Source: Streptomyces sp. DHE7-1
Lineage (GTDB): Bacteria > Actinomycetota > Actinomycetes > Streptomycetales > Streptomycetaceae
Reading direction: 5' to 3'
NCBI GenBank assembly: GCA_016432725.1
Contig: JACJDG010000003.1
Coordinates: forward strand, 3,286,001 to 3,350,000
DNA length: 64,000 nucleotides
Position 1 is the first letter of the stretch. Every line of letters starts with the position of its first letter. Both the position numbers and the translations under genes were made by a program. This document shows, in pieces, positions 35,187 through 45,085 of this stretch. The notes under the pieces are model-generated. The model saw nothing but the letters and a program-made list of their open reading frames with translations, was not told the DNA's origin and did not search any database.

Positions 35187-36093
35187 CGTTGCTGCATCTC
35201 CTCGGCTACGTAACTGCGGAGCCAGGTCCGGAAGTCCGGGCCCAGATCCTCACGTTCGCACGCCAGTCTGACAATGGCACGCAGGTAGTCGCCACGGTCG
35301 CCGGTGTCGTAACGGCGGCCCTGGAAGACGACACCGTGCACCGGGCCGCCGACCTTCTCGTCCTCGGTGAGCTGCTGGAGGGCGTCGGTGAGCTGGATCT
35401 CGCCGCCGCGGCCGGGCTCGGTCTTGCGGAGTATGTCGAAGACGTGCGGGTCGAGCACGTAGCGGCCGATGACCGCGTAGTGGGAGGGGCGTCGGCCGGG
35501 TCCGGCTTCTCGACCAGCCCGGTCACCTTGACCACGTCGCTGTCGGGGGTGCTCTCCACGGCCGCGCAGCCGTAGAGGTGGATCTGCTCGGGCGCGACCT
35601 CCATGAGGGCGATGACGCTGCCGCCGTGCTGCTCCTGGATCTCGATCATGCGCTGGAGCAGCGGGTCGCGGGGGTCGATCAGGTCGTCGCCGAGGAGCAC
35701 CGCGAAGGGCTCGCGGCCGACGTGCGGGGCCGCGCACAGCACGGCGTGGCCGAGGCCCCTGGGGTCGCCCTGGCGCACGTAGTGCATGGTGGCCAGGTCG
35801 CTGGACTCCTGCACCTTGGCGAGCCGCTCGGCGTCGCCCTTCTTCTCGAGCGCCGATTCGAGCTCGTAGTTGCGGTCGAAGTGGTCCTCGAGCGGACGCT
35901 TGTTGCGTCCGGTGATCATGAGAACGTCGTCGAGCCCCGCCGACACGGCCTCCTCGACCACGTACTGGATCGCCGGCTTGTCCACTACCGGCAGCATCTC
36001 CTTGGGAGTGGCCTTGGTGGCCGGCAGGAACCGGGTGCCGAGGCCTGCTGCGGGGATGACAGCCTTGCTGATCCTGGGGTGCGACTGAGTCAT
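35183..36093 (-). CDS. galU: UTP-glucose-1-phosphate uridylyltransferase GalU, one frameshift
   Basis: Makes UDP-glucose. AVIPAAGLGTRFLPATKATP, KEMLPVVDKPAIQYVVEEAV and VLLGDDLIDP identify GalU. After VEKPDPADAP the frame is lost; one base added to the G run at 35486-35489 gives SHYAVIGRYVLDPHVFDILR and continues through DALQQLTEDEKVGG to a stop at 35183, total about 303 residues. A galU null would be costly, so a sequence error is the better explanation. The stop overlaps the TTG of moeA. Divergent from the cyclo-ligase gene. Confidence 0.92.
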
Positions 36094-36188
36094 GTCCGCA
36101 ACCTTATCCGGTGCCTTTGCAAGGAATCTGAGGCTCCGGTCACTTGGCACTCATATGAGCACATTGGGAAAGGGGTGCGGGACGACCA

Positions 36189-36808
36189 GTGGAACACGAC
36201 GGACGCACGGCCGAGCCTGACAAGCGAACGTTGCGGCGGGAGTTCCTCGCGGTGAGGAACAGGTTGCCGGAGGATGTCGTCCGGGATGCGGGCGAGGCCC
36301 TGGCCGGGCGCGCGCTGGAGCTGCCCGAACTGGCGGCTGCGGGCACGGTGGCGGCCTACGTCTCCGTCGGCCCGGAGCCGGGCACGGCGGCCCTGCTGGA
36401 CGCCTTGCGCGCGCGAGGAGTACGCGTCCTGCTCCCCGTCCTCCTGCCGGACAACGATCTGGACTGGGGGAGTACACCGGCGCGGACCGCCTCGCGCGGA
36501 TCCAACATGGCGGAAAAATGGCCCTGTTCGAGCCCTCCGGCGAGCGTCTCGGCCCGGCCGCCGTGACCGGCGCGGACGTCGTCCTGCTGCCCGGGCTCGC
36601 GGTCGACGCGCGCGGGATGCGCCTGGGCCGCGGCGGAGGGTCGTACGACCGGGTGCTCGCGCGCCTGGAACGGGCGGGTGCGGGGCCCGCGCTCGTGGTG
36701 CTGCTGTACGACACGGAGGTCGTCGAGCGGGTCCCGGCGCAGGCCCACGACCGGCCGGTGCACGCGGTGGTGACGCCGTCGGGCGTGCGCCGCTTCACCG
36801 GGGCCTGA
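36189..36808 (+). CDS. 5-formyltetrahydrofolate cyclo-ligase, one frameshift
   Basis: Converts 5-formyl-THF to methenyl-THF with ATP. DKRTLRREFLAVRNRLP opens the protein, and GMRLGRGGGSYDRVLAR is the diagnostic loop. The frame breaks after DNDLDWG; one base added to the G run 36466-36470 gives EYTGADRLARIQHGGKMALF. Restored length is 206 residues, normal for actinomycetes. GTG start at 36189. A long hairpin follows the gene. Confidence 0.88.
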
Positions 36809-36816
36809 GCGGGGCG

Positions 36817-36866
36817 CGAACGCCGGACGGCCCTCCACGCGCGTGTGGAGGGCCGTCCGGCGTTCG
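36817..36866. terminator. Bidirectional terminator after the cyclo-ligase and acylase genes
   Basis: A perfect 22-base stem from CGAACGCCGGACGG to its complement around a GCGCGT loop, in the 70-base gap between two convergent genes. Confidence 0.85.
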
Positions 36867-36878
36867 TGCGTCAGGGGG

Positions 36879-39691
36879 TCACGGCCTGAGGACGAGGGTG
36901 TCGCTCGTGCTCTTGCCGACCGCCCCGTCCGAGTAGGCCCAGGGCAGCAGTTCGCCCTTGGCCCACTTGCCCGTCTGGTCCGTGTAGTGGGCGCTGAAGG
37001 CGTGCCCGGAGGCGCCGGTCAGGTTGATCCACCTGGACTTGTCCAGGTCGGCGAGGTTGACCACCATCCGCATGGACGGCACCCACACGACGTTGTAGCC
37101 GCCGGCGGCGTTCCAGCCGGAGGCGTTGACGGTGGCCTCGCCGCCGCTGAGCTTCCAGGGGCCGCGGTTGAGGATGTACTGCAGGGCCTGGGGCCCCCGG
37201 TGCCGAGCGTCTGGTTCTTCAGGAACAGGCGGTGCAGCCGGCCCCAGCTCCAGGTGTCGATGTCCTTGCCGAGCTTGGAGGTCAGCTCCCAGCGGGCGTC
37301 GATCATGGCGCGGGCGAACAGGGAGTCGCGGTCGGTCGCCGCCGGGCGGGTGCCCCGCTCGGGCGTCTTCCACCAGTCGCTGTCCGGCTTGTCCATCAGC
37401 GTGCGCACGACCTCGAACCAGCGGTCGCCGCCGTCCGGCTGTGCCTGGTCGGCGTCGCGCTCACCGCACTCGCGGACCTTGCCGTCGTCGTCGACCGGCC
37501 CGGTGCTGTCCGCCTTGTCGACCCACAGGCACTGGCCCTTGACGCGCAGCTCCTTGGGGAGCTTGTTGCCGAAGGCGAGCTTGAGGACGTTGCGCCAGAC
37601 GGCGTTGAAGTAGGCGGCGGCCGCCGAGTCGGCGTCCTGGGTGTAGTCCCAGCCCTCCAGCAGCTTCTGGGCGTCGCGGACGGACTTGTCGTCCAGGTTG
37701 ATCTTCAGCAGCTTGGGCACCAGCAGCTTGGCGATCTCGCTGCTGTTGTCCATCTGCATCTGCCGCATGTCGTCGGTGGAGATCTTCCCGCCGTCCTTGA
37801 TCTTGGACTCGATCAGGTCGGTGATGCGCTGGCTGCGGGTGCCGTAGCCCCAGTCGGTGGTCAGCGTGTAGGGGTACTTGTCCTTGTCGACCACGGCCTG
37901 GTTGGCGGTGACGATGTAGCCGCGCTCGGGGTCGTACTCGTAGGGCAGCTCGTCGTCCTTGATGAAGCCGGTCCAGCGGTACTTGGCGTCCCAGCCGGGC
38001 ACCGGGACGGAGCCGTCGGCGGCCGAGGTGCGGGTGGGGATCTTCCCGGGCAGCGTGTAGCCGATGTGGTTCTTGGTGTCGGCGTAGATCAGGTTCTGCG
38101 AGGGCACGTCGAACAGGGCGGCCGCCGAGCGGAAGTCGCTCCAGCCGGCCGCCTTGTCGAGGGCGAACACGGCGTCCATCGAGGTGCCCGGGTCCAGTGC
38201 GGTCCACCGCAGGGCGATGCCGTAGCCGTCGCCGCGGTCGGGGGCCGCGGTGTTGACGCCGGCCCGCCGGCCGACCTGGACGAGTTCGTCGTCGCGGTCG
38301 GACAGCAGGGGCATGCCGTCGGCGGTCTGGCGCACGACGATCTTCTTGGCCTCCCCGCCGGCGACCTTGATGGTCTCCTCGCGGGTCTTGAAGGGCCGCA
38401 CCTTGCCGTCGTACAGGTAGCCGTCGCCGGAGACCTTCTCCAGGTACAGGTCGCTGACGTCGACACCGGAGTTGGTCATGCCCCAGGCGATGTCCGCGTT
38501 GTGGCCGATGATCACACCGGGCATGCCGGCGAACGTGTAGCCGGTGACGTCGTACTGGCACTGAGCGGAGACGCTCCGGCAGTGCAGACCCATCTGGTAC
38601 CAGACGGACGGCAGCGACGCCGACAGGTGCGGGTCGTTGGCGAGCAGCGGCTTCCTGGTGATCGTGTGCTTGCCGGAGACCACCCAGGAGTTGGAGCCGA
38701 TGCCCTGGCCGTTCACGCCGACGGCGGCGGGGACGTCGTCGAGGACCTTGTAGAGGCCCGCGAGCTGACTGGTGAGGGCCGAGCCGGCCGTGCTCTGCGT
38801 GCCCGTCGTTCCGGTGCCCGTGCCGCCCGTCGTGCCCTGCGAACCGGTCGTGCCCGTCGTGCCCTGGGATCCGTTCGCGGCGCCGCCCTGCTGGAAGGTC
38901 CTGGACAGCTCGCCGTACTGCCCCTCCTGCACGATCGGCTTGTTGCGGCCGTAGGGGTACTCCGGGTAGAGGTCCGCCATCTGCTGCGGGTCCAGGCGGC
39001 TGGTCATCAGCGCGCGGTCGATCTCGTCCTGCATGTTGCCGCGCAGGTCCCAGGCCATGGCCTTCAGCCAGGAGACGGAGTCGACGGGGGTCCACTCGAC
39101 GGGCTTGTAGTCGTTGCTGAAGCCCAGGGCGGCGTACTCGAGGGAGATCTCCGCGCCGTCCTTGCCCTTGAGGTAGGCGTTGACACCCTTGGCGTAGGCC
39201 TGGAGGTACTTCTTGGTGGAGGCCGACAGCTTGGTGTCGTACTCCTGCCGGGCCACCCGGTCCCAGCCGAGCGTGCGCAGGAACTCGTCGTTCTTCACCT
39301 GGCTCTTGCCGAACATCTCCGACAGGCGCCCGGAGGTCAGGTGGCGGCGCACGTCCATCTCGTAGAACCGGTCCTGCGCCTGGACGTAGCCCTGCGCCAT
39401 GAACAGGTCCTCGTCGGAGGAGGCGTAGACCTGCGGGATGCCGTTGCCGTCGCGTTTGACGTCGACGGGGCCGGAGAGGCCGTCGAGCGTGATCGAGCCC
39501 TTGGTCTGCGGGAAGGAGGCCCGGACCGTACTGATCGACCAGTACGACCCGTAGGCGATGCCGCCGATGATGGCCAGGACGAGCACCAGCACGAGGAGCC
39601 GGGCTTTGCGCCCCTTCTTCCTCCCGGTCGGGCTGGGCGCGACACCCGTCGTGGCGGTGTCACCCGTTGTGGCGGTGGTGTTGGGGGGCAT
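36879..39691 (-). CDS. Penicillin acylase-family amidase, one frameshift
   Basis: Exported or membrane-anchored Ntn hydrolase: after a Thr/Gly-rich cytoplasmic tail, ARLLVLVLVLAIIGGIAYG forms a helix at about residues 30-50. MAQGYVQAQDRFYEMDVRRH is the family's N-terminal block. Ser333 in GSNSWVVSG is the predicted N-terminal nucleophile of the beta chain after autocleavage, preceded by a linker rich in Gly and Thr. The C-terminus needs one base at 37190-37198 to pass from LGTGGP to ALQYILNRGPWKLSGGE and end at 36879; restored length is about 937 residues. Possible substrates are acyl-homoserine lactones, beta-lactams or lipopeptides. AAGGA precedes the ATG. Confidence 0.88.
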
Positions 39692-39822
39692 CGCTGTCCT
39701 TGCTGTCCTAACGCGAGCGGCAGGCGGTCCTGGAGTGCTGGAGCAACCATAGGCGCAGGGCCCTGTCGCGCTTGACGCGGAGTCGGGAACCGGCACGCAC
39801 GGGCGTTCGATCTTGCCCCGGC

Positions 39823-39844
39823 AAGCGTCAAGAAAGCGTCAAGA
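39823..39844. repeat. Perfect 11-base direct repeat upstream of the antiporter
   Basis: AAGCGTCAAGA twice in tandem, with an inverted copy of its core (CTTGACGC) at 39773-39780. Eleven-base direct repeats are typical binding sites of OmpR-family response regulators. It lies between divergent acylase and antiporter genes. Confidence 0.6.
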
Positions 39845-39872
39845 GTTAGGTAAGGTAACGAAGTAACCGGAG

Positions 39873-41405
39873 ATGCAAGGGGAGGAACCGCCGCTGAACG
39901 TCCACCACCTCAACCAGCTCCTGCTCGTCTGCTCCGTCGTCCTCCTCGTCGCCGTCGCGGCCGTCCGGATCTCCTCGCGCAGCGGGCTCCCCAGCCTGCT
40001 CGTCTACCTCGGCATCGGCGTCGTCATGGGCCAGGACGGCCTCGGCCACGTGAGCTTCAACAGCGCCGCGCTGACCCAGGTCATCGGGTACGCGGCCCTG
40101 GTCGTGATCCTCGCCGAGGGCGGTCTGGGCACGAAGTGGAAGGAGATCCGGCCGGTTCTGGCCTCGGCCTCCGTGCTGGCCCTGGTGGGCGTCGGGATCA
40201 GCGTCGGGGTCACGGCGGCGGGCGCGCACTACCTGGTGGGGCTGGACTGGCGGACTGCGCTGATCATCGGCGCGGTGGTGTCGTCGACGGACGCGGCGGC
40301 GGTCTTCTCGGTGCTGCGGCGCATCCCGCTGCCCGCGCGCGTGACGGGCACGCTGGAGGCGGAGTCCGGTTTCAACGACGCCCCGGTGGTCATCCTGGTC
40401 GTCGCCTTCGCCGCGACCGGCCCGGTCGAGCACTGGTACGTCCTGGTGGGCGAGATCGCGCTGGAACTGGCCATCGGCGCCGCCCTGGGCCTCGCGGTGG
40501 GCTGGTTCGGCTCCTGGGGCCTGCGGCACGTCGCACTGCCCGCCTCCGGCCTCTACCCGATCGCCGTCATGGCGATCGCCGTCACCGCGTACGCGGCCGG
40601 GGCGCTGGCCCACGGCAGCGGCTTCCTCGCCGTCTACCTGGCCTCGATGATGCTGGGCAACGCGCGGCTCCCGCACTGGCCCGCCACCCGCGGCTTCGCC
40701 GAGGGGCTCGGCTGGATCGCCCAGATCGGCATGTTCGTCCTGCTCGGTCTGCTCGTCACCCCGCACGAGCTGGGCGACGACGTCTGGCCGGCGCTGGTCA
40801 TCGGACTGGTGCTGACCATGGTGGCCCGGCCGTTGAGCGTGGTGGCCAGCCTGGCCCCGTTCCGGGTGCCGTGGTCGGAGCAGGCGCTGATGTCGTGGGC
40901 GGGGCTGCGCGGCGCCGTGCCCATCATCCTGGCGACCATTCCGATGGTGACGGGCGTCGGCGGCAGCCGCCGCATCTTCAACATCGTCTTCGTGCTGGTC
41001 GTCGTCTACACCCTCCTTCAGGGACCGACCCTGCCCTGGCTGGCGCGCAAGCTGCGGCTGGGCGAGCAGGGCGAGGCCTCGGACCTCGGCATCGAGTCGG
41101 CGCCCCTGGAGCGGCTGCGCGGCCATCTGCTGTCCCTCGTGATCACCGAGGGCTCCCGGATGCACGGCGTCGAGGTCAGTGAGCTGCGGATGCCGCCGGG
41201 CGCCGCCGTCACGCTCGTCGTCCGCGAGGAGAAGTCGTTCGTCCCGCTGCCCACGACGGTGCTGCGGCACGGGGACGAACTCCTCGTGGTCGCCACCGAC
41301 CCGGTACGGGACGCGGCGGAACGGCGGCTGCGCGCGGTCGCGCAGGGCGGCAAGCTGGCGGACTGGCTGGGCGCGGGGGGCGCCGGGACGGGCGGCTCCC
41401 GTTAA
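39873..41405 (+). CDS. CPA1-type K+(Na+)/H+ antiporter with TrkA-C domain
   Basis: 510 residues: about 12-13 membrane helices, including VVSSTDAAAVFSVLRRI and ESGFNDAPVVILVVAF with the ND pair of the CPA1 ion site, then a cytoplasmic TrkA-C-like domain (GVEVSELRMPPGAAVTLVVR, VLRHGDELLVVATDPVRD). This is the NhaP2/CvrA layout for K+/H+ exchange. The ATG at 39873 is followed by GGGGAGGA, and a CTG at 39894 (LNVHHLNQ) is spaced correctly from it, so translation may really begin at the CTG. Confidence 0.87.
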   Translation: MQGEEPPLNVHHLNQLLLVCSVVLLVAVAAVRISSRSGLPSLLVYLGIGVVMGQDGLGHVSFNSAALTQVIGYAALVVILAEGGLGTKWKEIRPVLASASVLALVGVGISVGVTAAGAHYLVGLDWRTALIIGAVVSSTDAAAVFSVLRRIPLPARVTGTLEAESGFNDAPVVILVVAFAATGPVEHWYVLVGEIALELAIGAALGLAVGWFGSWGLRHVALPASGLYPIAVMAIAVTAYAAGALAHGSGFLAVYLASMMLGNARLPHWPATRGFAEGLGWIAQIGMFVLLGLLVTPHELGDDVWPALVIGLVLTMVARPLSVVASLAPFRVPWSEQALMSWAGLRGAVPIILATIPMVTGVGGSRRIFNIVFVLVVVYTLLQGPTLPWLARKLRLGEQGEASDLGIESAPLERLRGHLLSLVITEGSRMHGVEVSELRMPPGAAVTLVVREEKSFVPLPTTVLRHGDELLVVATDPVRDAAERRLRAVAQGGKLADWLGAGGAGTGGSR

Positions 41406-41428
41406 GTGGAGGTTTCGTACCCTTCACA

Positions 41429-41448
41429 CCACCTGGAATCCCAGGTGG
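41429..41448 (+). terminator. Possible hairpin after the antiporter
   Basis: CCACCTGG-AATC-CCAGGTGG, eight-base stem 24 bases after the stop; no T tract follows. Weak candidate. Confidence 0.4.
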
Positions 41449-41684
41449 CAGTCCCCCGTGGTGCTCGTTTTCACAGGTCCGCGGTGCGGTGATCCCTGTA
41501 CGATGAAGGCGTACCCTGATCGAACCAACTCTGCCTGACGCAGAGCTGGCGCGACCGTATGGCGGCCGGGTCGCCCCCCACACATCGGGCACCGGTATCT
41601 ACCGCAGTTCCGCGCAAGAGGACAGCTCTCGGCGCCCGGACCCGTACGGGACGCGCGCTACCAGGCGGCAGAAAGGCACGGGCC

Positions 41685-42983
41685 GTGGGATCCACGGTCA
41701 CCACCTCCGACCCGGAGAAGACCTCGCCGGCGCCGCCCCGCCCCGGATACGGCCAACTGCTGCGCACCCGCGGCGCCTGGACGTTCCTGCTCCCCGGCTT
41801 CGCGGCGCGCCAGCCGTTCGCGATGCTCACCATCTCCATCGTGCTGCTGGTGCAGCACAGCACCGGCTCGTACGGTGCCGCCGGCGCCGCCGCGGCCGCC
41901 ACCGGCGTCTCCATGGCGCTGTTCGCCCCCTACAGCGGCCGCCTCGCCGACCGCTACGGGCAGCGTGCCGTCCTCGTCCCCGGTGTCCTGGTGCACACGC
42001 TGTCGGGGCTGACCCTGACGGCGCTCGCGCTGGCACACGCCCCGCTGTGGGCGCTGTTCGTGGCGGCCGTGCCGACCGGCGCCTCGGTGCCGCAGGTCGG
42101 CCCGATGGTGCGGGCGCGCTGGGGCGTGAAGCTCCAGGGCTCGCCCCTGATGACCACGGCGGCGGCCTTCGAGTCCGTCACCGACGAGCTGACCTTCGTC
42201 TTCGGTCCGCTGCTGGCGACCGCGCTGTGCACGGCCGTCACCCCGTCCGCGGGCCTGGTGACCGAGGCCGCGCTGACCCTCGTCGGCGGCCTGCTGTTCG
42301 CCGCCAGCAGGAGCACCCAGCCGCCGGTGAGCGCCGAGAGCGGGCACGCGCGCGTGCGGCACGACTCCGCCCTGCGCGTCCCCGGCGTGCGCGTGCTGGT
42401 CGTGACGTTCCTGGGCATCGGGGCGGTCTTCGGCGGCATGCAGGTGTCGCTGGCCGCGTTCACCGAGTCGATCGGCGAGCCCGGCCTGAACGGCGTCCTG
42501 TACGGCGTCTTCGCCGCGGGCAACATGCTCTCCGGCATCGTCTGCGGCGCCGTCGCCTGGAAGGCCGCGCCGCAGCGCCGCCTGGTCCTCGGCTACGCCG
42601 GGCTCGCGCTGACCGCGTCGGCGCTGTGGACGGCGCACTCGGTGCCGCTGCTGGCCGGGCTCGGCCTGCTGGTCGGCATGTGCATCGCGCCGTCCCTGAT
42701 CACCGGCTACACCCTGGTCGAGGGGCTGGTCCCGGCCGAGGCCCGGACCGAGGCGTTCACCTGGCTGACCGGCGCCGTCGCGCTCGGCCAGGCGGCGGCG
42801 GTCACGGTCGCCGGCCAGCTGGAGGACCGGCTGTGGGACGGTGCCGGATTCCTGGTGCCGATGGCCGGTACGGTGCTCGCTCTGGTCACTCTGGTGGCCC
42901 TGCGTTCACGGCTGGCCGCCCGCCCGCAGAGCCGCACGGTCGCACGTGGCGTCGGTCACCGCGTCCCCGTGACGGTGGACTGA
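41685..42983 (+). CDS. MFS transporter
   Basis: 432 residues with 12 hydrophobic segments. SGRLADRYGQRAVLVPG after the second helix is the MFS motif A, and VPQVGPMVRARWGVKLQG is a block common in actinomycete sugar or drug exporters of this group. The GTG at 41685 has GAAAGG eight bases upstream; longer in-frame starts give an unlikely Arg/Pro-rich leader. The 279 bases before it contain one hairpin and nothing else I can identify. Substrate unknown. Confidence 0.85.
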   Translation: MGSTVTTSDPEKTSPAPPRPGYGQLLRTRGAWTFLLPGFAARQPFAMLTISIVLLVQHSTGSYGAAGAAAAATGVSMALFAPYSGRLADRYGQRAVLVPGVLVHTLSGLTLTALALAHAPLWALFVAAVPTGASVPQVGPMVRARWGVKLQGSPLMTTAAAFESVTDELTFVFGPLLATALCTAVTPSAGLVTEAALTLVGGLLFAASRSTQPPVSAESGHARVRHDSALRVPGVRVLVVTFLGIGAVFGGMQVSLAAFTESIGEPGLNGVLYGVFAAGNMLSGIVCGAVAWKAAPQRRLVLGYAGLALTASALWTAHSVPLLAGLGLLVGMCIAPSLITGYTLVEGLVPAEARTEAFTWLTGAVALGQAAAVTVAGQLEDRLWDGAGFLVPMAGTVLALVTLVALRSRLAARPQSRTVARGVGHRVPVTVD

Positions 42984-43050
42984 TCCCCGGGAATACGTCA
43001 CTATGGACCGTCGTTAGCACTCATCGAGTGAGAGTGCCAGGAGGAAGACA

Positions 43051-43362
43051 GTGCCGACCTACCAGTACCAGTGCACCGAGTGCGGCGAGGGCCTCGAGGC
43101 GGTGCAGAAGTTCACCGACGACGCCCTGACCGAGTGCCCCGGCTGCGGTGGCCGCCTGAAGAAGGTGTTCTCCGCCGTCGGCATCGTCTTCAAGGGCTCC
43201 GGCTTCTACCGCAACGATTCCCGCGGCTCCTCGTCGAGCAGCAGCCCGGCGGCGAAGCCGTCCTCGGCCGGCTCCTCGTCCGACGCGAAGTCGTCCTCGA
43301 CGGCGTCCTCGTCGTCCTCGACGACCTCGTCGTCCAGCTCCACCAGCACCTCCGCGGCCTGA
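43051..43362 (+). CDS. FmdB-type zinc-ribbon protein with Ser-rich tail
   Basis: 103 residues. The first 42 form the FmdB/CxxC zinc ribbon: YQYQCTECGEGLEA with Cys8 and Cys11, and LTECPGCGGRLKKVFS with Cys29 and Cys32. From residue 58 on, the protein is a Ser/Ala/Thr-rich disordered tail. FmdB proteins are thought to be regulatory; the mechanism is unknown. GTG start preceded by AGGAGG. A hairpin follows the stop. Confidence 0.9.
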   Translation: MPTYQYQCTECGEGLEAVQKFTDDALTECPGCGGRLKKVFSAVGIVFKGSGFYRNDSRGSSSSSSPAAKPSSAGSSSDAKSSSTASSSSSTTSSSSSTSTSAA

Positions 43363-43375
43363 GCACCCGCTCCCC

Positions 43376-43405
43376 GGGCCCTGCCGTCACGCGACGGCGG
43401 GGCCC
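43376..43405 (+). terminator. Hairpin terminator after fmdB
   Basis: GGGCCCTGCCGTC-ACGC-GACGGCGGGGCCC, a 13-base stem with one wobble pair. Confidence 0.7.
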
Positions 43406-43449
43406 TAGGCGTACCCCGGCACCGGCCCCACGGCCCCGTCCCGGGCAGC

Positions 43450-43463
43450 TAATCTGCTCGTCA
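43450..43463 (+). promoter_or_regulatory. Possible leaderless promoter of the MTA phosphorylase gene
   Basis: TAATCT at 43450-43455, seven bases before the ATG, with no ribosome-binding site in between. Confidence 0.35.
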
Positions 43464-44296
43464 TGGCGAACGCAGAGATCGGCGTAATCGGCGGCTCGGG
43501 CTTCTACTCGTTCCTCGAGGACGTGACCGAGGTCCAGGTCGACACCCCCTACGGGCAGCCCAGCGACTCCCTCTTCCTCGGTGAGCTGGCCGGCCGGCGG
43601 GTCGCCTTCCTGCCCCGGCACGGCCGCGGCCACCATCTGCCGCCGCACCGCATCAACTACCGGGCCAACCTCTGGGCGCTGCGCTCGGTCGGCGTCCGCC
43701 AGGTGCTCGGCCCCTGCGCGGTGGGCGGGCTGCGCCCCGAGTACGGACCGGGCACCCTGCTCGTGCCGGACCAGTTCGTCGACCGTACGAAGTCCAGGAC
43801 GCAGACCTTCTTCGACGGGCTGCCGCTGCCCGACGGCACGGTGCCCAACGTGGTGCACGTGTCCATGGCCGACCCGTACTGCCCCGCCGGGCGGGCCGCC
43901 GCGCTCAAGGCGGCACGCGGCCGGGACTGGGAGCCGGTGGACGGCGGCACGCTGGTCGTGGTCGAGGGGCCGCGCTTCTCGACCCGCGCCGAGTCGCTGT
44001 GGCACCAGGCGCAGGGCTGGTCGGTGGTGGGCATGACCGGCCATCCCGAGGCGGCGCTCGCCCGTGAACTGGAGCTCTGCTACACGTCGCTGACCCTGGT
44101 CACCGATCTGGACGCGGGCGCCGAGAGCGGCGAGGGCGTCTCGCACGAGGAGGTGCTCGAGGTGTTCGCGGCCAACGTGGACCGGCTGCGGGACGTGCTG
44201 TTCGACGCGGTGGCGGCACTGCCGGAGACCGGGGCACGGGACTGCCTGTGCGTGAACGCGCTGGGCGGGATGAATCCGGGGTTCGACCTGCCGTGA
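43463..44296 (+). CDS. S-methyl-5'-thioadenosine phosphorylase
   Basis: 277 residues of the PNP/MTAP family. IGVIGGSGFYSFLEDV (phosphate loop), PRHGRGHHLPPHRINYRAN, VVVEGPRFSTRAESLWH and GMTGHPEAALARELEL are present. LVTDLDAG keeps an Asp where 6-aminopurine-specific enzymes have it, favouring MTA over inosine. It cleaves methylthioadenosine from polyamine and other SAM-using pathways so methionine can be salvaged. Confidence 0.87.
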   Translation: MANAEIGVIGGSGFYSFLEDVTEVQVDTPYGQPSDSLFLGELAGRRVAFLPRHGRGHHLPPHRINYRANLWALRSVGVRQVLGPCAVGGLRPEYGPGTLLVPDQFVDRTKSRTQTFFDGLPLPDGTVPNVVHVSMADPYCPAGRAAALKAARGRDWEPVDGGTLVVVEGPRFSTRAESLWHQAQGWSVVGMTGHPEAALARELELCYTSLTLVTDLDAGAESGEGVSHEEVLEVFAANVDRLRDVLFDAVAALPETGARDCLCVNALGGMNPGFDLP

Positions 44297-44462
44297 GCCG
44301 GCCGGTGGCCGCCGGCGGACTGCCGCGTCCAACGGCGATCACCCCTTCGGGTGGGCGGGTTGTCCACAGTCCGCCGGCCGTCCACCGGCGCCGACGGCGT
44401 TCGGCCCGAGGCGTCATCGTGGCACCGCAAGCCGATCTCCCTCGTCGCCGGCGGTGATTCCC

Positions 44463-45085
44463 ATGGCCCTGACCTCCTCGCACCCCGCGTCCTGTGCGTA
44501 CCCCCCTTCTTCCGCGCCCTCTTCCCCGCGTCCGCCCTCCCCGCCCCGCCGGCCGTCCGGCTGCCCCGTCCGCTGGGCACCGACGCCCCGGCGACCTGCG
44601 AGGTGCCGCCCTTCGCCCCGGTGCGGGTGCGCGGCGGCCGGTACGGGCTGGAGCGGCTGGTACGCCGACGCGGGCAGGCCCTGGCGGCCGGACTCGTCGT
44701 CACCGCCGCCGCGCTGGTGGCGGCGGGCCCCCGGACCTCGGGCGAGCCGCACCGGGCCGACCGGGCCCGTGGGCATCCGGTGTCCCGTCCCGTGCGGGCC
44801 CCTCGGGCGGCGGACCTGGTGACGGCGCCGGTGCGGATCGCCGACGCCGCCACCGTGCGGCTGCTGCGGCCGGGCGACCGGGTCGACGTGATCGCCGCCG
44901 AGGACGCGTCGGCCGGGGGCGCCGCCCGGGTGCTGGTGCGCGGGGCACGGGTGACGAGGGTCCCCGAGCCCCTGCCGGGGGCGGCCGAGAGCGGGGCCCT
45001 GGTCGTGCTGTCGGTGCCGCGGTCCGCCGCGGCGGGGCTCGTGGGCGCGAGCGCCACCGCGCGGCTGGCGGTGACCCTGTGCTGA
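44463..45085 (+). CDS. CpaB/RcpC-like (SAF-domain) protein, start and frame uncertain
   Basis: The C-terminal 160 residues are clear: a membrane helix (ALAAGLVVTAAALVAAG) then ADLVTAPVRIADAATVRLLR, PGDRVDVIAAED and RVLVRGARVTRVPEPLPG, as in RcpC/CpaB Flp-pilus assembly proteins. No convincing start exists in that frame. The ATG at 44463 (MALTSSHPASCAYP) is in another frame and would join through one base added to the C run 44501-44506. No other pilus genes are nearby, so its job may differ. Restored length is about 207 residues. Confidence 0.65.

Noticed and set aside
37232..39775. An 847-codon frame on the plus strand
   Set aside because: Antisense to the penicillin acylase; no motifs and a composition typical of shadows.
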